From: a virus
Reading direction: 5' to 3' (one strand)
Length of the DNA: 64,000 nucleotides
IMG/VR virus record: IMGVR_UViG_3300042868_010125
Coordinates: 37,597 to 101,596 of that record
Position numbers and translations under genes: made by a program
Shown: in pieces, positions 1 through 6,865 of the stretch
Layout of the letters: every line of letters starts with the position of its first letter
How positions within the stretch are numbered: the first letter of the stretch is position 1
The notes under the pieces: model-generated
Told to the model about the DNA's origin: nothing
Database searches by the model: none
Seen by the model: only the letters and a program-made list of their open reading frames with translations

Positions 1-2
1 GG

Positions 3-146
3 ACCTGCCCCATCTTCATACAGCCTATCTTTTTTGCCCATGCAGGTAGGGTACAAACACGAATAGCCTTTGTCAAACGCTTAAAAAGTCAGGAAGATAG
101 CTCAGTTTGCACTTTTTGTAAAGCCCCTGATACCCTTTGCCTCTAA
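3..146 (+). CDS. Possible 3' end of a gene running in from the left edge
   Basis: One plus-strand frame is open from the left edge to a TAA at 144-146, about 47 codons. The C-terminal part reads like a real protein, with a basic stretch and a CxxC pair in SSVCTFCKAPDT that could be half of a zinc knuckle. No start is visible because the window begins inside it. Its end lies 29 bases before the ATG of the next gene, which fits a co-directional operon. The frame is short enough to be open by chance, so this is tentative and no function is assigned. Confidence 0.3.
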   Translation, partial: TCPIFIQPIFFAHAGRVQTRIAFVKRLKSQEDSSVCTFCKAPDTLCL

Positions 147-175
147 TAACAAAAGAGAGAGAAAAGGTAGTACAT

Positions 176-760
176 ATGAAGACGCCCCAAGGATATACAA
201 AGACGAATGCAAAATTGCCTGAAGAGGTATATGAAAATTTTAAAAAGATTGCATCTGACTTAGAACTTCGTAATGCTTACATTAAAGAGTTAAGAGCAGC
301 GTCTTGGAGTCTTCAAAGTATTGCAGATGCAGCAGGCATCTCTAGTAGAGAACGAGTTCGTCAAATTATTGAAGGACGCTATAAACATTTAAGTTCTTCT
401 AAAGTATCTACTGACTTCTCTGTTCCTGCACTGCCTTTAAAAGAGGTTAAGCAACCAAGAGTTATTACCGAGCCTTCAGAACAAACTCTCTCTAAGTTAT
501 TAGAACTCAAGCCTAGTGCTCAAAAGGTACGCTCACACTCTCCTAATTTTAGAAAAGAAGCAGAGCAGTACACCGAGTTAATTAACCATGCCATTACCGT
601 TGAAGGAGTAAGTGTCCGACACTTAGGTAAGCGCTTAGGTGTCTCTCCAAGTGCTCTTCGTTTTCGTATGGCTAGATATGGTTACATTACTAGTCATGAT
701 GGAAAGAGTATTTGCTACAAACCAATCTTAGATAAAAACAGATACGTCTTGCAGTCTTGA
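176..760 (+). CDS. Helix-turn-helix DNA-binding protein, phage regulator
   Basis: A predicted protein of about 194 residues with two likely helix-turn-helix regions. The first, around residues 40-65, contains SLQSIADAAGISSRERVRQI, the pattern of sigma-like or recombinase HTHs. The second, near residues 125-165, contains VSVRHLGKRLGVSPSALRFR. The second region and its approach resemble residues 35-75 of the gene at 13901, so the two may be distant paralogues. I chose the ATG at 176 because AGAGAGAAAAGG precedes it at good spacing; an upstream TTG at 137 in the same frame lacks a ribosome site. It overlaps the next gene by four bases (TTGA), suggesting coupling. Likely a transcriptional or modification-linked regulator; the target is unknown. 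Confidence 0.7.
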   Translation: MKTPQGYTKTNAKLPEEVYENFKKIASDLELRNAYIKELRAASWSLQSIADAAGISSRERVRQIIEGRYKHLSSSKVSTDFSVPALPLKEVKQPRVITEPSEQTLSKLLELKPSAQKVRSHSPNFRKEAEQYTELINHAITVEGVSVRHLGKRLGVSPSALRFRMARYGYITSHDGKSICYKPILDKNRYVLQS

Positions 761-1038
761 TACAAGAAGATGTAATTGTTTTTCATCCTCATCGCTCAGA
801 CGGGTTTAGGATTCAAGGGCAAACAATAAATACGCTGACCAGTTTTATGGGAACAGGTGGGCTCAACATGTCCATGGTTGCCACAGAAAATATTCGAAGA
901 ATCACCCCTGAAGAGTGCGAAACTCTGCAGGGGTTTCCTTTAGGATGGACTAGTACCCAAGCAGATACGCACAGGTACAAACAACTAGGTAATGCTGTAA
1001 CTGTCAATGTTGCAACATGGTTAGGTAATCGAATATGA
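757..1038 (+). CDS. Orphan C-terminal half of a C5-cytosine DNA methyltransferase
   Basis: A 93-residue protein that matches only the C-terminal part of Dcm-type C5-cytosine methyltransferases. Residues 48-93 hold motif IX (RRITPEECETLQGFP) and motif X (RYKQLGNAVTVNV). The first 40 residues (RIQGQTINTLTSFMGTGG) resemble the end of a target-recognition domain. It lacks the SAM site and the catalytic PCQ motif, so alone it cannot be catalytic. It starts at a TTG overlapping the previous stop, and its own stop overlaps the next ATG (ATGA). It may pair in trans with the catalytic half that follows, giving an alternative target domain, or be a remnant of a duplicated gene. A tight overlap on both sides and an intact frame argue for expression. 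Confidence 0.75.
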   Translation: MIQEDVIVFHPHRSDGFRIQGQTINTLTSFMGTGGLNMSMVATENIRRITPEECETLQGFPLGWTSTQADTHRYKQLGNAVTVNVATWLGNRI

Positions 1039-1763
1039 GCACATTCGTTTCTTTATTCGCTGGCGTTGGTGGTTTCGATCTTGGCTTTGAAAAAGCAGGG
1101 CACACTTGTGTTGGTCAAGTAGAGATAGATAAAAATGCTCAGAAGATATTAAAAAAACATTGGCCTGACATTCCATTACATGATGATGTTAAGACAGCAA
1201 TAGAGTGGGCAAAGGAGAGTGATTTAATTGGAAAAGTTGACATCGTCTGCGGAGGATTCCCTTGCCAAGACGTCAGCGTCGCTGGAAAGCGTGCTGGTAT
1301 CGCTGGGGCAAGAAGTGGACTCTTCTGGGACGCAATACGATTTGCGCAGGAAGTCAAAGCACACACTATCGTCTTGGAAAATGTGCCAGGACTTTTATCA
1401 AGCAACGAAGGACGCGATTTTGGAGTCGTCATCTCTGAAATGGCCAACGCAGGGTATAGCCACATCGAATGGCGAGTTTTGGATTCGCAATTCTTCGGAG
1501 TCCCCCAACGTCGTCGTCGAGTCTTCATTGTTGGAAGTGTTGGAGACAGAAGTAAATCCCCGATACTTATTGAGTCCGAAAGCCTGCGAGGGGATAATGC
1601 GCCGAGCAACTCGTCGCGGAAAAACTCTTCCACCAGCGCTGGAAAAAGCACTGTTGCAAGGATGCGAGGGTTCGGAGACTACGAAGTAGATACTGTTGCA
1701 TCCACTTTGAAGGCGAGGGACTATAAAGATGTCACAGACATCGTGGTTCGTCAAAGTAATTAG
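1035..1763 (+). CDS. C5-cytosine DNA methyltransferase, catalytic half (motifs I-VIII)
   Basis: A 242-residue protein carrying all N-terminal motifs of C5-cytosine methyltransferases: motif I FAGVGGFDLG (about residues 8-17) for SAM binding, motif IV GGFPCQDVS with the catalytic Cys (about 73-81), motif VI VLENVPG and motif VIII QRRRRVF. It ends inside the variable region, before the target domain and motifs IX and X, which lie in the next frame (1729-2277). The two frames overlap by 35 bases. This layout is like M.AquI, a natural two-subunit C5 methyltransferase encoded by overlapping genes with an alpha subunit of similar size. A sequencing or natural +1 frameshift is the alternative. Likely role: modification of phage DNA against host restriction. 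Confidence 0.88.
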   Translation: MSTFVSLFAGVGGFDLGFEKAGHTCVGQVEIDKNAQKILKKHWPDIPLHDDVKTAIEWAKESDLIGKVDIVCGGFPCQDVSVAGKRAGIAGARSGLFWDAIRFAQEVKAHTIVLENVPGLLSSNEGRDFGVVISEMANAGYSHIEWRVLDSQFFGVPQRRRRVFIVGSVGDRSKSPILIESESLRGDNAPSNSSRKNSSTSAGKSTVARMRGFGDYEVDTVASTLKARDYKDVTDIVVRQSN

Positions 1764-2277
1764 AAGTGGTGCAAGATATGAAGATGGAACACTTCCGCCA
1801 GAAGTATGGCGCGAGAGAGTTATTTGTCCTACTTTGAATGCTTTTGATAATAGTGGAGACTCCAGAGCAGTAGTAACAATTGTTCACTCTATTCAAAATA
1901 CTGTAATTGGTAGAGCAGATACCGCTGGTCCTCAAGGGAAAGGGTATGGAGAAGTGACTGACCCAATGTTTACTGTAGACACATCTTCTCCTCACGCTGT
2001 ATCAGTTACACCTATTCAAGATGCAAGAGAAATTGATAAAAAACAAAATGGATTAGGAATAGCAGAGGCTGGCGCTCCTGCATATACCGTTGACACAATC
2101 TCACATCAGGCAGTTAATTTTTCAACAATAGTAAGAAGACTCACTCCTAGAGAGTGCGAGAGACTACAAGGTTTTCCAGATGACTGGACTGGCGATCAAT
2201 CAGACTCTGCTAGATATAAACAAATGGGAAATGCAGTTACAGCAAATGTCGTTGAGTGGATAGGGAGAAGATTATGA
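1729..2277 (+). CDS. C5-cytosine DNA methyltransferase, target-recognition half (motifs IX-X)
   Basis: A 182-residue protein completing the methyltransferase begun at 1035. The first 40 residues include GTLPPEVWRERVICPTLNAFD, in the style of a phage Dcm target-recognition domain; motif IX (RRLTPRECERLQGFPDDW) and motif X (RYKQMGNAVTANV) lie at the C-terminus. It shares these motifs closely with the orphan half at 757. It may start at the ATG at 1729, with a plausible GCGAGGG ribosome site about 11 bases upstream, giving a separate subunit. Alternatively it could be made by a +1 shift near AAT-TAG at 1758-1763, giving one fused polypeptide. Which is used cannot be told from the sequence. Confidence 0.82.
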   Translation: MSQTSWFVKVIRSGARYEDGTLPPEVWRERVICPTLNAFDNSGDSRAVVTIVHSIQNTVIGRADTAGPQGKGYGEVTDPMFTVDTSSPHAVSVTPIQDAREIDKKQNGLGIAEAGAPAYTVDTISHQAVNFSTIVRRLTPRECERLQGFPDDWTGDQSDSARYKQMGNAVTANVVEWIGRRL

Positions 2278-2429
2278 ATAAATTAGAGCCTAAATACGGC
2301 TGGGGATGCAAAGATAATCACGTAGACAAACAAGCGTTGGCTACTCAGATAGAGCAATTAGAAATTGATATCTCTTTGAGCCCTACTGAAGTCCTTGCTT
2401 ATGTTGCCAAACTTGTAAAAAGACTATAG
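2274..2429 (+). CDS. Small uncharacterised protein (51 aa) coupled to the methyltransferase
   Basis: The ATG at 2274 overlaps the methyltransferase stop in an ATGA arrangement and opens a 51-codon frame ending in TAG at 2427-2429. The product starts MNKLEPKYGWGCKDNH and ends in a helical, basic segment (EVLAYVAKLVKRL). The stop-start overlap is the main support, since it matches the spacing used throughout this operon. No domain is recognised. It may be an accessory of the modification genes or a small regulator. Confidence 0.6.
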   Translation: MNKLEPKYGWGCKDNHVDKQALATQIEQLEIDISLSPTEVLAYVAKLVKRL

Positions 2430-2440
2430 TATTCTTTTTA

Positions 2441-2606
2441 CCGATAGGGGTTGCGATGAGCCCCGTACTTTAGCAAAAGACTAAAGACGCTGGAAACCTA
2501 TAACAATGGGCAAGGATATACGTGGGATGCGAGCTATAGCCCATGATTGGACAAGAGGGGAGCCTAACTTACGGTTAGGCTATAAGAAACCCACCTGCGT
2601 ATATCC
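2441..2606 (+). ncRNA. Candidate structured RNA with a pseudoknot
   Basis: The 186 bases between the ORFs at 2274 and 2616 hold strong complementarity with no matching gene. Helices seen by eye: GGGG 2447-2450 with CCCC 2461-2464; CTTTAG 2468-2473 with CTAAAG 2481-2486; ATAGG 2444-2448 with CCTAT 2497-2501 (competing with the first); GGATATACG 2514-2522 with CGTATATCC 2598-2606, continued by TGGG 2523-2526 with CCCA 2590-2593; and AGCCTAAC 2561-2568 with GTTAGGCT 2574-2581. ATGGGC 2506-2511 can pair with GCCCAT 2539-2544, which crosses the long helix as a pseudoknot. I do not recognise the family. Either strand could be the transcript. Confidence 0.5.
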
Positions 2607-2615
2607 GAATTACTT

Positions 2616-2930
2616 TTATTCATATCCTTGGTTTTTAAAAAATATCAATCCTTCTTCAGTAGCAGAGAACACTGCTTTAAGATCTTCGTTATATTCAATT
2701 TTGATAAGACCCATTTCATACAAATCAATTAAATTATCGTTTATTCCATTCATAATTTCATCGTACATTTCAGGAAGTAGAATTTTCATTAACTCAAAGT
2801 TATATGTGTAAGTGAGTTCCCCATCTTCATCAAAACCATCTTCTATTAAAATTCCAGCCTCAATCATGCGTTCTACAAAATCATCCGCCTCGTCATCCGA
2901 GAGATACTCGAAGTCTTCCATGTCATCCAT
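2616..2930 (-). CDS. Acidic uncharacterised phage protein
   Basis: A 104-residue, strongly acidic protein beginning MDDMEDFEYLSDDEADDFVE, predicted mostly helical. The start at 2930 faces the plus-strand gene at 2961, with only 30 bases between them, so the two are divergent with overlapping regulatory regions. The reverse reading frames over this region have much poorer amino-acid composition, so the minus strand is the coding one. The acidity could mean a DNA mimic or a protein that binds a basic partner, but nothing shows this. No family recognised. Confidence 0.65.
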   Translation of the reverse strand: MDDMEDFEYLSDDEADDFVERMIEAGILIEDGFDEDGELTYTYNFELMKILLPEMYDEIMNGINDNLIDLYEMGLIKIEYNEDLKAVFSATEEGLIFFKNQGYE

Positions 2931-2960
2931 ACTAGAAATCTTAACTGATATACTGGATAT

Positions 2961-3200
2961 ATGATTTATTCTAAGTTTGGCGAGTCGGATGTTTATGTTT
3001 ACTCCATCGCTGGTCGCGGCCTTGTATGCGCAATGTGTTACTTTGGTGACGAGTTAGAAGTTTCCTTTAATGCAGAGTCAACGCAAGAAATGATTGACCA
3101 CCTTAACGCCCACCAAAAAATTGGTCACTCCCTCCCTCCCAATCTCCTTAACCTCCTCCTTCTCGATAACCTAGTTAATTATCCCGATTCTCTTTCTTAG
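2961..3200 (+). CDS. Small zinc-finger-like actinophage protein
   Basis: A 79-residue protein whose first 55 residues match a small family common in actinobacteriophages: SDVYVY, then a CxxC pair (VCAMC at about residues 23-27), then HLNAHQKIGH with paired histidines. Together these could bind one zinc ion. The last 20 residues, after GHSLPPNLL, are encoded by an extreme pyrimidine tract (3127-3200) that also fronts the conserved promoter at 3202. The C-terminal end may be shaped by that tract rather than by protein function. The function of this family is not established. Confidence 0.7.
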   Translation: MIYSKFGESDVYVYSIAGRGLVCAMCYFGDELEVSFNAESTQEMIDHLNAHQKIGHSLPPNLLNLLLLDNLVNYPDSLS

Positions 3201-3201
3201 T

Positions 3202-3263
3202 ACGGAACGAGAGCGCGAAAAAACAGATTTTCAAAGCAAGGTATAATTAACTTCTTTAAGGAG
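3202..3263 (+). promoter_or_regulatory. Conserved composite promoter, copy A
   Basis: ACGGAACGAGAGCGCG followed by an A-tract begins at 3202, and TATAAT lies at 3242-3247, exactly 40 bases further on. The same block, with the same 40-base spacing, precedes two other glycine-rich genes (4770 and 6866). No TTGACA-like -35 box is present at the usual distance; the conserved block occupies that position. The ribosome site AAGGAG is at 3258-3263, before the ATG at 3268. A pyrimidine-rich tract lies immediately upstream, as in the other copies. Confidence 0.75.
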
Positions 3264-3267
3264 TTTC

Positions 3268-4167
3268 ATGCCAATCCTAGGAACATCTGCGTCGGGATAC
3301 GTTGATCCTTCGTACACACTTTATCAAACATTTAATGCATCTGGAACATTCACTATGCCTAATACTGCAACGCAGGTGGCAATTTTTATTATTAGTGGCG
3401 GAGGTGGCGGAGGTGCTGGCGGAAACGTTGGAAACTTAAATACTAAATTCCAAACTTATAACACTGGTGCATCGGGAGGTGGTGGCGGTGCGTCTGGAAT
3501 TGTTGCCGCTGCCCAAGATGTGACATTAACTCCTGGAGCAACTTATCCTATAGTCGTTGGTGCAGGTGGCACTGGCGGTACTAAAGGTTTTGTACCATAT
3601 AACGGTGGTACAGGTGGACAAAGTTCATTTTCTAATAACAGCAGCAGCCTGATAACAGTTAACGGTGGTGGAGGAGGTACTAGTAACTATGCAACTAGAA
3701 CAGGTGGTCCTTCTGCCGGAGGAACTGTCGGTAGTATCAGCGCAAACGTAGTGTATAACTCCGCTTCACCGCAGGCAGGTGGAGATAGCGCAACAGCACA
3801 AGGGAGCGCGGCCATATCAAACAACACCGCAATTAACCTAAGCATGACACTTCCAGGAGCAGGAACAGTCAATAAACAGATAGGCTCCGGCGGAGCGGGT
3901 GGAGGGTCAGGTGCTTCTGGTCGTAACGGAGCAGGACTAAATAACGGTGGGTCATCAAGCAACGGTGGCGGAAGCGGAGGTAACGGCGGTAACGCTACTA
4001 CTAACGCCGGATCGACCGGTAACATCGGAAACGGTGCTAATATTATTGGTGGTGGAGGAGGCGGTGGTGGCGGTGCAGGAACTCCTTCCACTGACGCTGG
4101 AAACGTAGGAGACGGAACAAACGCCGGGGCAGGACAAGCTGGACAGGTAATCATCTACGTTAAGTAA
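3268..4167 (+). CDS. Glycine-rich tail adhesin/fibre protein 1
   Basis: A 299-residue protein with a short N-terminal leader (MPILGTSASGYVDPSYTLYQ), a beta-type segment (FNASGTFTMPNTATQVAIFI), then long glycine runs typical of the glycine-rich domain found at tips of phage tail fibres. It ends GQAGQVIIYVK, the usual closing strand of that domain. The MP(I/L)LG leader is shared with the genes at 4837, 6936 and 8172, so the leader may be an attachment or assembly segment and the glycine-rich part the receptor-facing part. Ribosome site AAGGAG and a strong -10 lie upstream. Long reverse-strand frames here are shadows of the GGN codons. Confidence 0.78.
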   Translation: MPILGTSASGYVDPSYTLYQTFNASGTFTMPNTATQVAIFIISGGGGGGAGGNVGNLNTKFQTYNTGASGGGGGASGIVAAAQDVTLTPGATYPIVVGAGGTGGTKGFVPYNGGTGGQSSFSNNSSSLITVNGGGGGTSNYATRTGGPSAGGTVGSISANVVYNSASPQAGGDSATAQGSAAISNNTAINLSMTLPGAGTVNKQIGSGGAGGGSGASGRNGAGLNNGGSSSNGGGSGGNGGNATTNAGSTGNIGNGANIIGGGGGGGGGAGTPSTDAGNVGDGTNAGAGQAGQVIIYVK

Positions 4168-4241
4168 TAACATAAATCTTTCACCGCAGGTCAGACAAAT
4201 TCAAATAAAATATTTAAGAACCTGCTACTAAATAAGTAATT

Positions 4242-4709
4242 TTACTTGTTGTGTTCCTTTGCCATCTCTGCAAGAAAATCAGGGGTGCCTATCCAGTTTT
4301 TAGCGCCGTCAACAGCCCACATAAGATTTAACTGCTTACGCAACGCGTACATAAGTATCCACGTCAATGTTCTTGAGTCAAGAGTATTGCCTGCCTCAAC
4401 GAGAGATAGAAACTCGATATCCGTATCAGGAAGCTTCTTTCGCATAACTATCGCATTAACCTGGTTAGGTTTTAACCACTCGGGAAACTCAGAGTTATCC
4501 AGCCACTCGCACTTAAACGAGACGCACGGTTCCTTTGGCCGCTGTGAGTAAATAGTGCATCCTGTTCCAATAGCAATAAAGTGACATGGACGACCTGGAT
4601 AGAACTCGTGCCCGTGTGCACTTCCTGTCAGATAACCTTCGCAGCACTTCGTGCAATCACCACAACTACGTTGCACTGGTTTTAACTCTAACTTTACTTT
4701 ATTGCTCAT
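4242..4709 (-). CDS. YkgJ-family zinc/iron-chelating cysteine cluster protein
   Basis: A 155-residue protein with the signature of the YkgJ (UPF0153) metal-binding family: CGDCTKCC at residues 16-23, then CHF, GCTIYSQRPKEPC and FKCEW further on. These cysteines would bind an Fe-S cluster or zinc. I start it at the ATG at 4709; a longer frame reaches 4796 but its extra residues are a Lys/Gly translation of the purine-rich ribosome-site tract. It is the only minus-strand gene in the glycine-rich gene region and sits tail-to-tail with the first fibre gene. The biochemical role of this family in phages is not established. Confidence 0.8.
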   Translation of the reverse strand: MSNKVKLELKPVQRSCGDCTKCCEGYLTGSAHGHEFYPGRPCHFIAIGTGCTIYSQRPKEPCVSFKCEWLDNSEFPEWLKPNQVNAIVMRKKLPDTDIEFLSLVEAGNTLDSRTLTWILMYALRKQLNLMWAVDGAKNWIGTPDFLAEMAKEHNK

Positions 4710-4769
4710 TATGAAATCATACCACCTTCCCCCTCCTTTTTTCATCCTCTTCTTCTTTTTCTTCTCCTT

Positions 4770-4832
4770 ACGGAAAGGGAGCGCGGAAAAACGCATTTTT
4801 AATCTAAGGTATAATTAAGCATCTTTAAGGAG
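4770..4832 (+). promoter_or_regulatory. Conserved composite promoter, copy B
   Basis: The conserved block begins ACGGAAAGGGAGCGCGG at 4770 and TATAAT lies at 4810-4815, the same 40-base spacing as copies A and C. An AAGGAG ribosome site at 4827-4832 precedes the ATG at 4837. The pyrimidine tract upstream (4725-4769) doubles as the purine-rich leader of the minus-strand YkgJ gene, so the two genes share a divergent control region. Confidence 0.75.
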
Positions 4833-4836
4833 TAAC

Positions 4837-5661
4837 ATGCCAATTTTAGGAACAGTAAGTTCTGGATATGTGCAACCAGTGTACTCACTTGCGCTAACTG
4901 CTAACAACACCCAAAACTGGACCGTACCTGCGGGAGTGAGTAGCATAGTTGTAGTTACAATTGGTGGAGGAGGATCAGGAAGCTCTATAAGTAATAATGG
5001 AAGTCTATCTGGTGGTGGAGGCGGAGGTGCAGGTGGAGCAGCAGCAGCAATCATCCCTGTAACAGCAGGACAGACATACTCTGTTACTGTAGCAGGTGCG
5101 TCTGGGACATCAAAGATTACATCACCTAACTCTGTTGATTTGGTAACTGCAAACGGAGGAAGTAACGTTGCCACTGTTACGCAGAACGGTGGAAGTGGTG
5201 GCAATGGAAGCTCTAATATTGAAAAATCATTTACAGCATCTGGTGGAAGTGGTGGTAACGGTGGTAACTACTCAACCTCAAGTGCGTTAGGAAATAACGG
5301 TGATAATGGAGGAGCAAATTCCACTGGAAACTTTGCTATTGACGTAGCAGGACTACCTAACTACGCTGTTTCCTTATATGGTGGAGGCGGTGGCGGAGGC
5401 GGAGCTTTTGCCTCTGGAAGCAGACTTGTCTCAGCTAAAAGAAACGGTGGAACTGGCGGAGGAAACGCGGGAAATGGAGGAAGTGGCTTTTACCAAAATA
5501 GCACTAACTCACCTGTAAGTGCTAATGCTGGTAACGCAGGAACTGTAGGCGGTGGCGGAGGTGGAGGCGGCGGTGGTTACTTTTTTATTAGCGTAGAACA
5601 AGGTAGAGGTGGCGATGGTGGAGCTGGATCAAACGGACAGGTAGTAATATATTCTGCCTAA
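4837..5661 (+). CDS. Glycine-rich tail adhesin/fibre protein 2
   Basis: A 274-residue paralogue of the gene at 3268. It has the leader MPILGTVSSGYVQPVYSLAL, a beta segment (NNTQNWTVPAGVSSIVVVTI) and several glycine runs up to ten residues long, closing with GSNGQVVIYSA. The leaders of the two proteins align without gaps (MPILGT, SGYV, P.Y), while the glycine-rich parts differ, as expected if receptor-binding parts diverge under host pressure. Its promoter is copy B. The likely location is the distal tail or fibre tip of the virion. Confidence 0.77.
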   Translation: MPILGTVSSGYVQPVYSLALTANNTQNWTVPAGVSSIVVVTIGGGGSGSSISNNGSLSGGGGGGAGGAAAAIIPVTAGQTYSVTVAGASGTSKITSPNSVDLVTANGGSNVATVTQNGGSGGNGSSNIEKSFTASGGSGGNGGNYSTSSALGNNGDNGGANSTGNFAIDVAGLPNYAVSLYGGGGGGGGAFASGSRLVSAKRNGGTGGGNAGNGGSGFYQNSTNSPVSANAGNAGTVGGGGGGGGGGYFFISVEQGRGGDGGAGSNGQVVIYSA

Positions 5662-5700
5662 CTAGCATATCATTTATTTTTAGGATATGTAAAGTAAGAT

Positions 5701-5741
5701 TATAATTTTAGCGATAAAATTAACAAGTACGAAAGGAAAAG
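5701..5741 (+). promoter_or_regulatory. Promoter -10 and ribosome site for the 5744 gene
   Basis: TATAAT at 5701-5706 lies 38 bases before the ATG at 5744, and the purine-rich GAAAGGAAAAG at 5731-5741 is an obvious ribosome site. The conserved block of copies A-C is absent, so this gene is probably under different control from the glycine-rich genes. Confidence 0.5.
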
Positions 5742-5743
5742 AT

Positions 5744-6043
5744 ATGGGTACATACGCGGTTATTGAGAACACAAAGGTAACAAACGTTATCGTAGCGGAG
5801 TCTAGGGATATCGCCGAGGACGTGACAGGACATACGTGCGTCGAGTACACCGAGTCAGATCCTGCAGGAATCGGCTGGGACTATGACGGAGAGATGTTTA
5901 TCTCACCTCGTCCCTTTGCATCATGGACCTTTGATAGAGCTACAAAGACATGGAACGCTCCAGTTCCTATGCCTAAAGATGGGCTTTATACTTGGAACGA
6001 AACAACTGGCTCTTGGGATGTTGTAGCACCAACTGAAGAATAA
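5744..6043 (+). CDS. Small tail-fibre-associated protein
   Basis: A 99-residue protein of a type common beside fibre genes in phages of aquatic bacteria: an N-terminal strand pair (YAVIENTKVTNVIVAES), GIGWDYDGEMF, then PFASWTFDRATKTWNAPVPMP and YTWNETTGSWDVV. The W-x-D and T-W repeats resemble tail-fibre assembly and small structural proteins. It is distantly similar to the gene at 7825 (GIGYSYD). Its place between two adhesin genes suggests an assembly or cap role. This is inferred from context and style. Confidence 0.65.
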   Translation: MGTYAVIENTKVTNVIVAESRDIAEDVTGHTCVEYTESDPAGIGWDYDGEMFISPRPFASWTFDRATKTWNAPVPMPKDGLYTWNETTGSWDVVAPTEE

Positions 6044-6098
6044 ATGTAATAGTATAGTTTTCTTGCGTAGACTTAGCTCACAATAGAAAAGACGTACT

Positions 6099-6827
6099 AT
6101 GACAAACATTGTTTTTACCGATACTTTCGGTGTACCTGAAGAATATATACCTAAGCCTGCAACATCTTTTGTACCTGACTGGTATAAAAATATGGAGTCA
6201 TATATTACAGGTGAAAAAACTCCTGACGGAAATGGAATGACAACTGGTACGTTAAAACGTTGTATGCCAGTCTTCGACTCTATTACTGCAGGCTATATTT
6301 TGACTACGTACGTTGATGTTTATGTATCACAAAAAGATGGAACGTCGATAAGTAAAAGTACAGGTAGAAAGAAAAAGATAAAGGTACCTTGGTACGAGTG
6401 GCCATCATATGGGCCAATACAATTTCACCCAGTTGAGCAAGCCCCAGAACACCCTCTTGCAAATGGTTTTTCATACCCTAAATGGATTAATCCATGGAGC
6501 ATAACTACACCTCCTGGATACTCAGTTATGTTTACAGCGCCAGTTCATCGCAAATCAGTCTTTACAATACTAGATGGGGTAGTAGATACCGACACTTACA
6601 CCGCCCCTGTTAACTTCCCTTTTGTGCTTAAAGACCACACATACGAAGGGCTAATCCCTGCAGGCACTCCTATGGCACAGGTAATTCCATTTAAACGCGA
6701 GTCCTGGGAAATGACAATAGGAAATAACGAAGAGTTACTACAGCAAAACAAAGTAACAACTCTCTTACGCACAAAGTTTTTTGACTCATACAAATCTCAA
6801 TTTAGAACTGTCAAAGAGTACAAATAA
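6099..6827 (+). CDS. DUF6065-like phage protein
   Basis: A 242-residue soluble protein without signal peptide. The C-terminal half (WSITTPPGYSVMFTAPVH, LDGVVDTDTYTAPVNFPF, IPAGTPMAQVIPF) resembles the DUF6065 family, whose members share PPGYS and a GVVDTD segment and look like a beta-rich fold. The N-terminal half contains FVPDWYKNME and RCMPVFDSITAGYIL. Function is unknown for the family; similar proteins occur among phage and bacterial genes of unassigned role. The ATG at 6099 follows AGAAAAGACG as a weak ribosome site. Confidence 0.6.
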   Translation: MTNIVFTDTFGVPEEYIPKPATSFVPDWYKNMESYITGEKTPDGNGMTTGTLKRCMPVFDSITAGYILTTYVDVYVSQKDGTSISKSTGRKKKIKVPWYEWPSYGPIQFHPVEQAPEHPLANGFSYPKWINPWSITTPPGYSVMFTAPVHRKSVFTILDGVVDTDTYTAPVNFPFVLKDHTYEGLIPAGTPMAQVIPFKRESWEMTIGNNEELLQQNKVTTLLRTKFFDSYKSQFRTVKEYK

Positions 6828-6865
6828 CCCCCTCCCCCCTTTTTTACTCTCTGCTGCCTCCTCTA

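Noticed and set aside
2441-2606. Hammerhead ribozyme suggested by GATGAG and GAAAC
   Set aside because: The core does not match CUGAUGA with GAAA in the right stem order, so the family call was dropped.
2506-2811. Plus-strand frame across the candidate RNA and the 2616 gene
   Set aside because: It runs opposite an acidic, gene-like minus-strand frame and through the structured region, and has no ribosome site.
3687-4154. Long minus-strand Pro/Ala-rich frames opposite the glycine-rich genes (also 7151-7438 and 8198-8881)
   Set aside because: They are complements of GGN glycine codons, give biased Pro/Ala proteins with no ribosome sites, and overlap clear genes.
4710-4796. Longer start for the YkgJ-family gene
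   Set aside because: The extra residues are Lys/Gly runs translated from the purine-rich leader, and a ribosome site lies just before the ATG at 4709.
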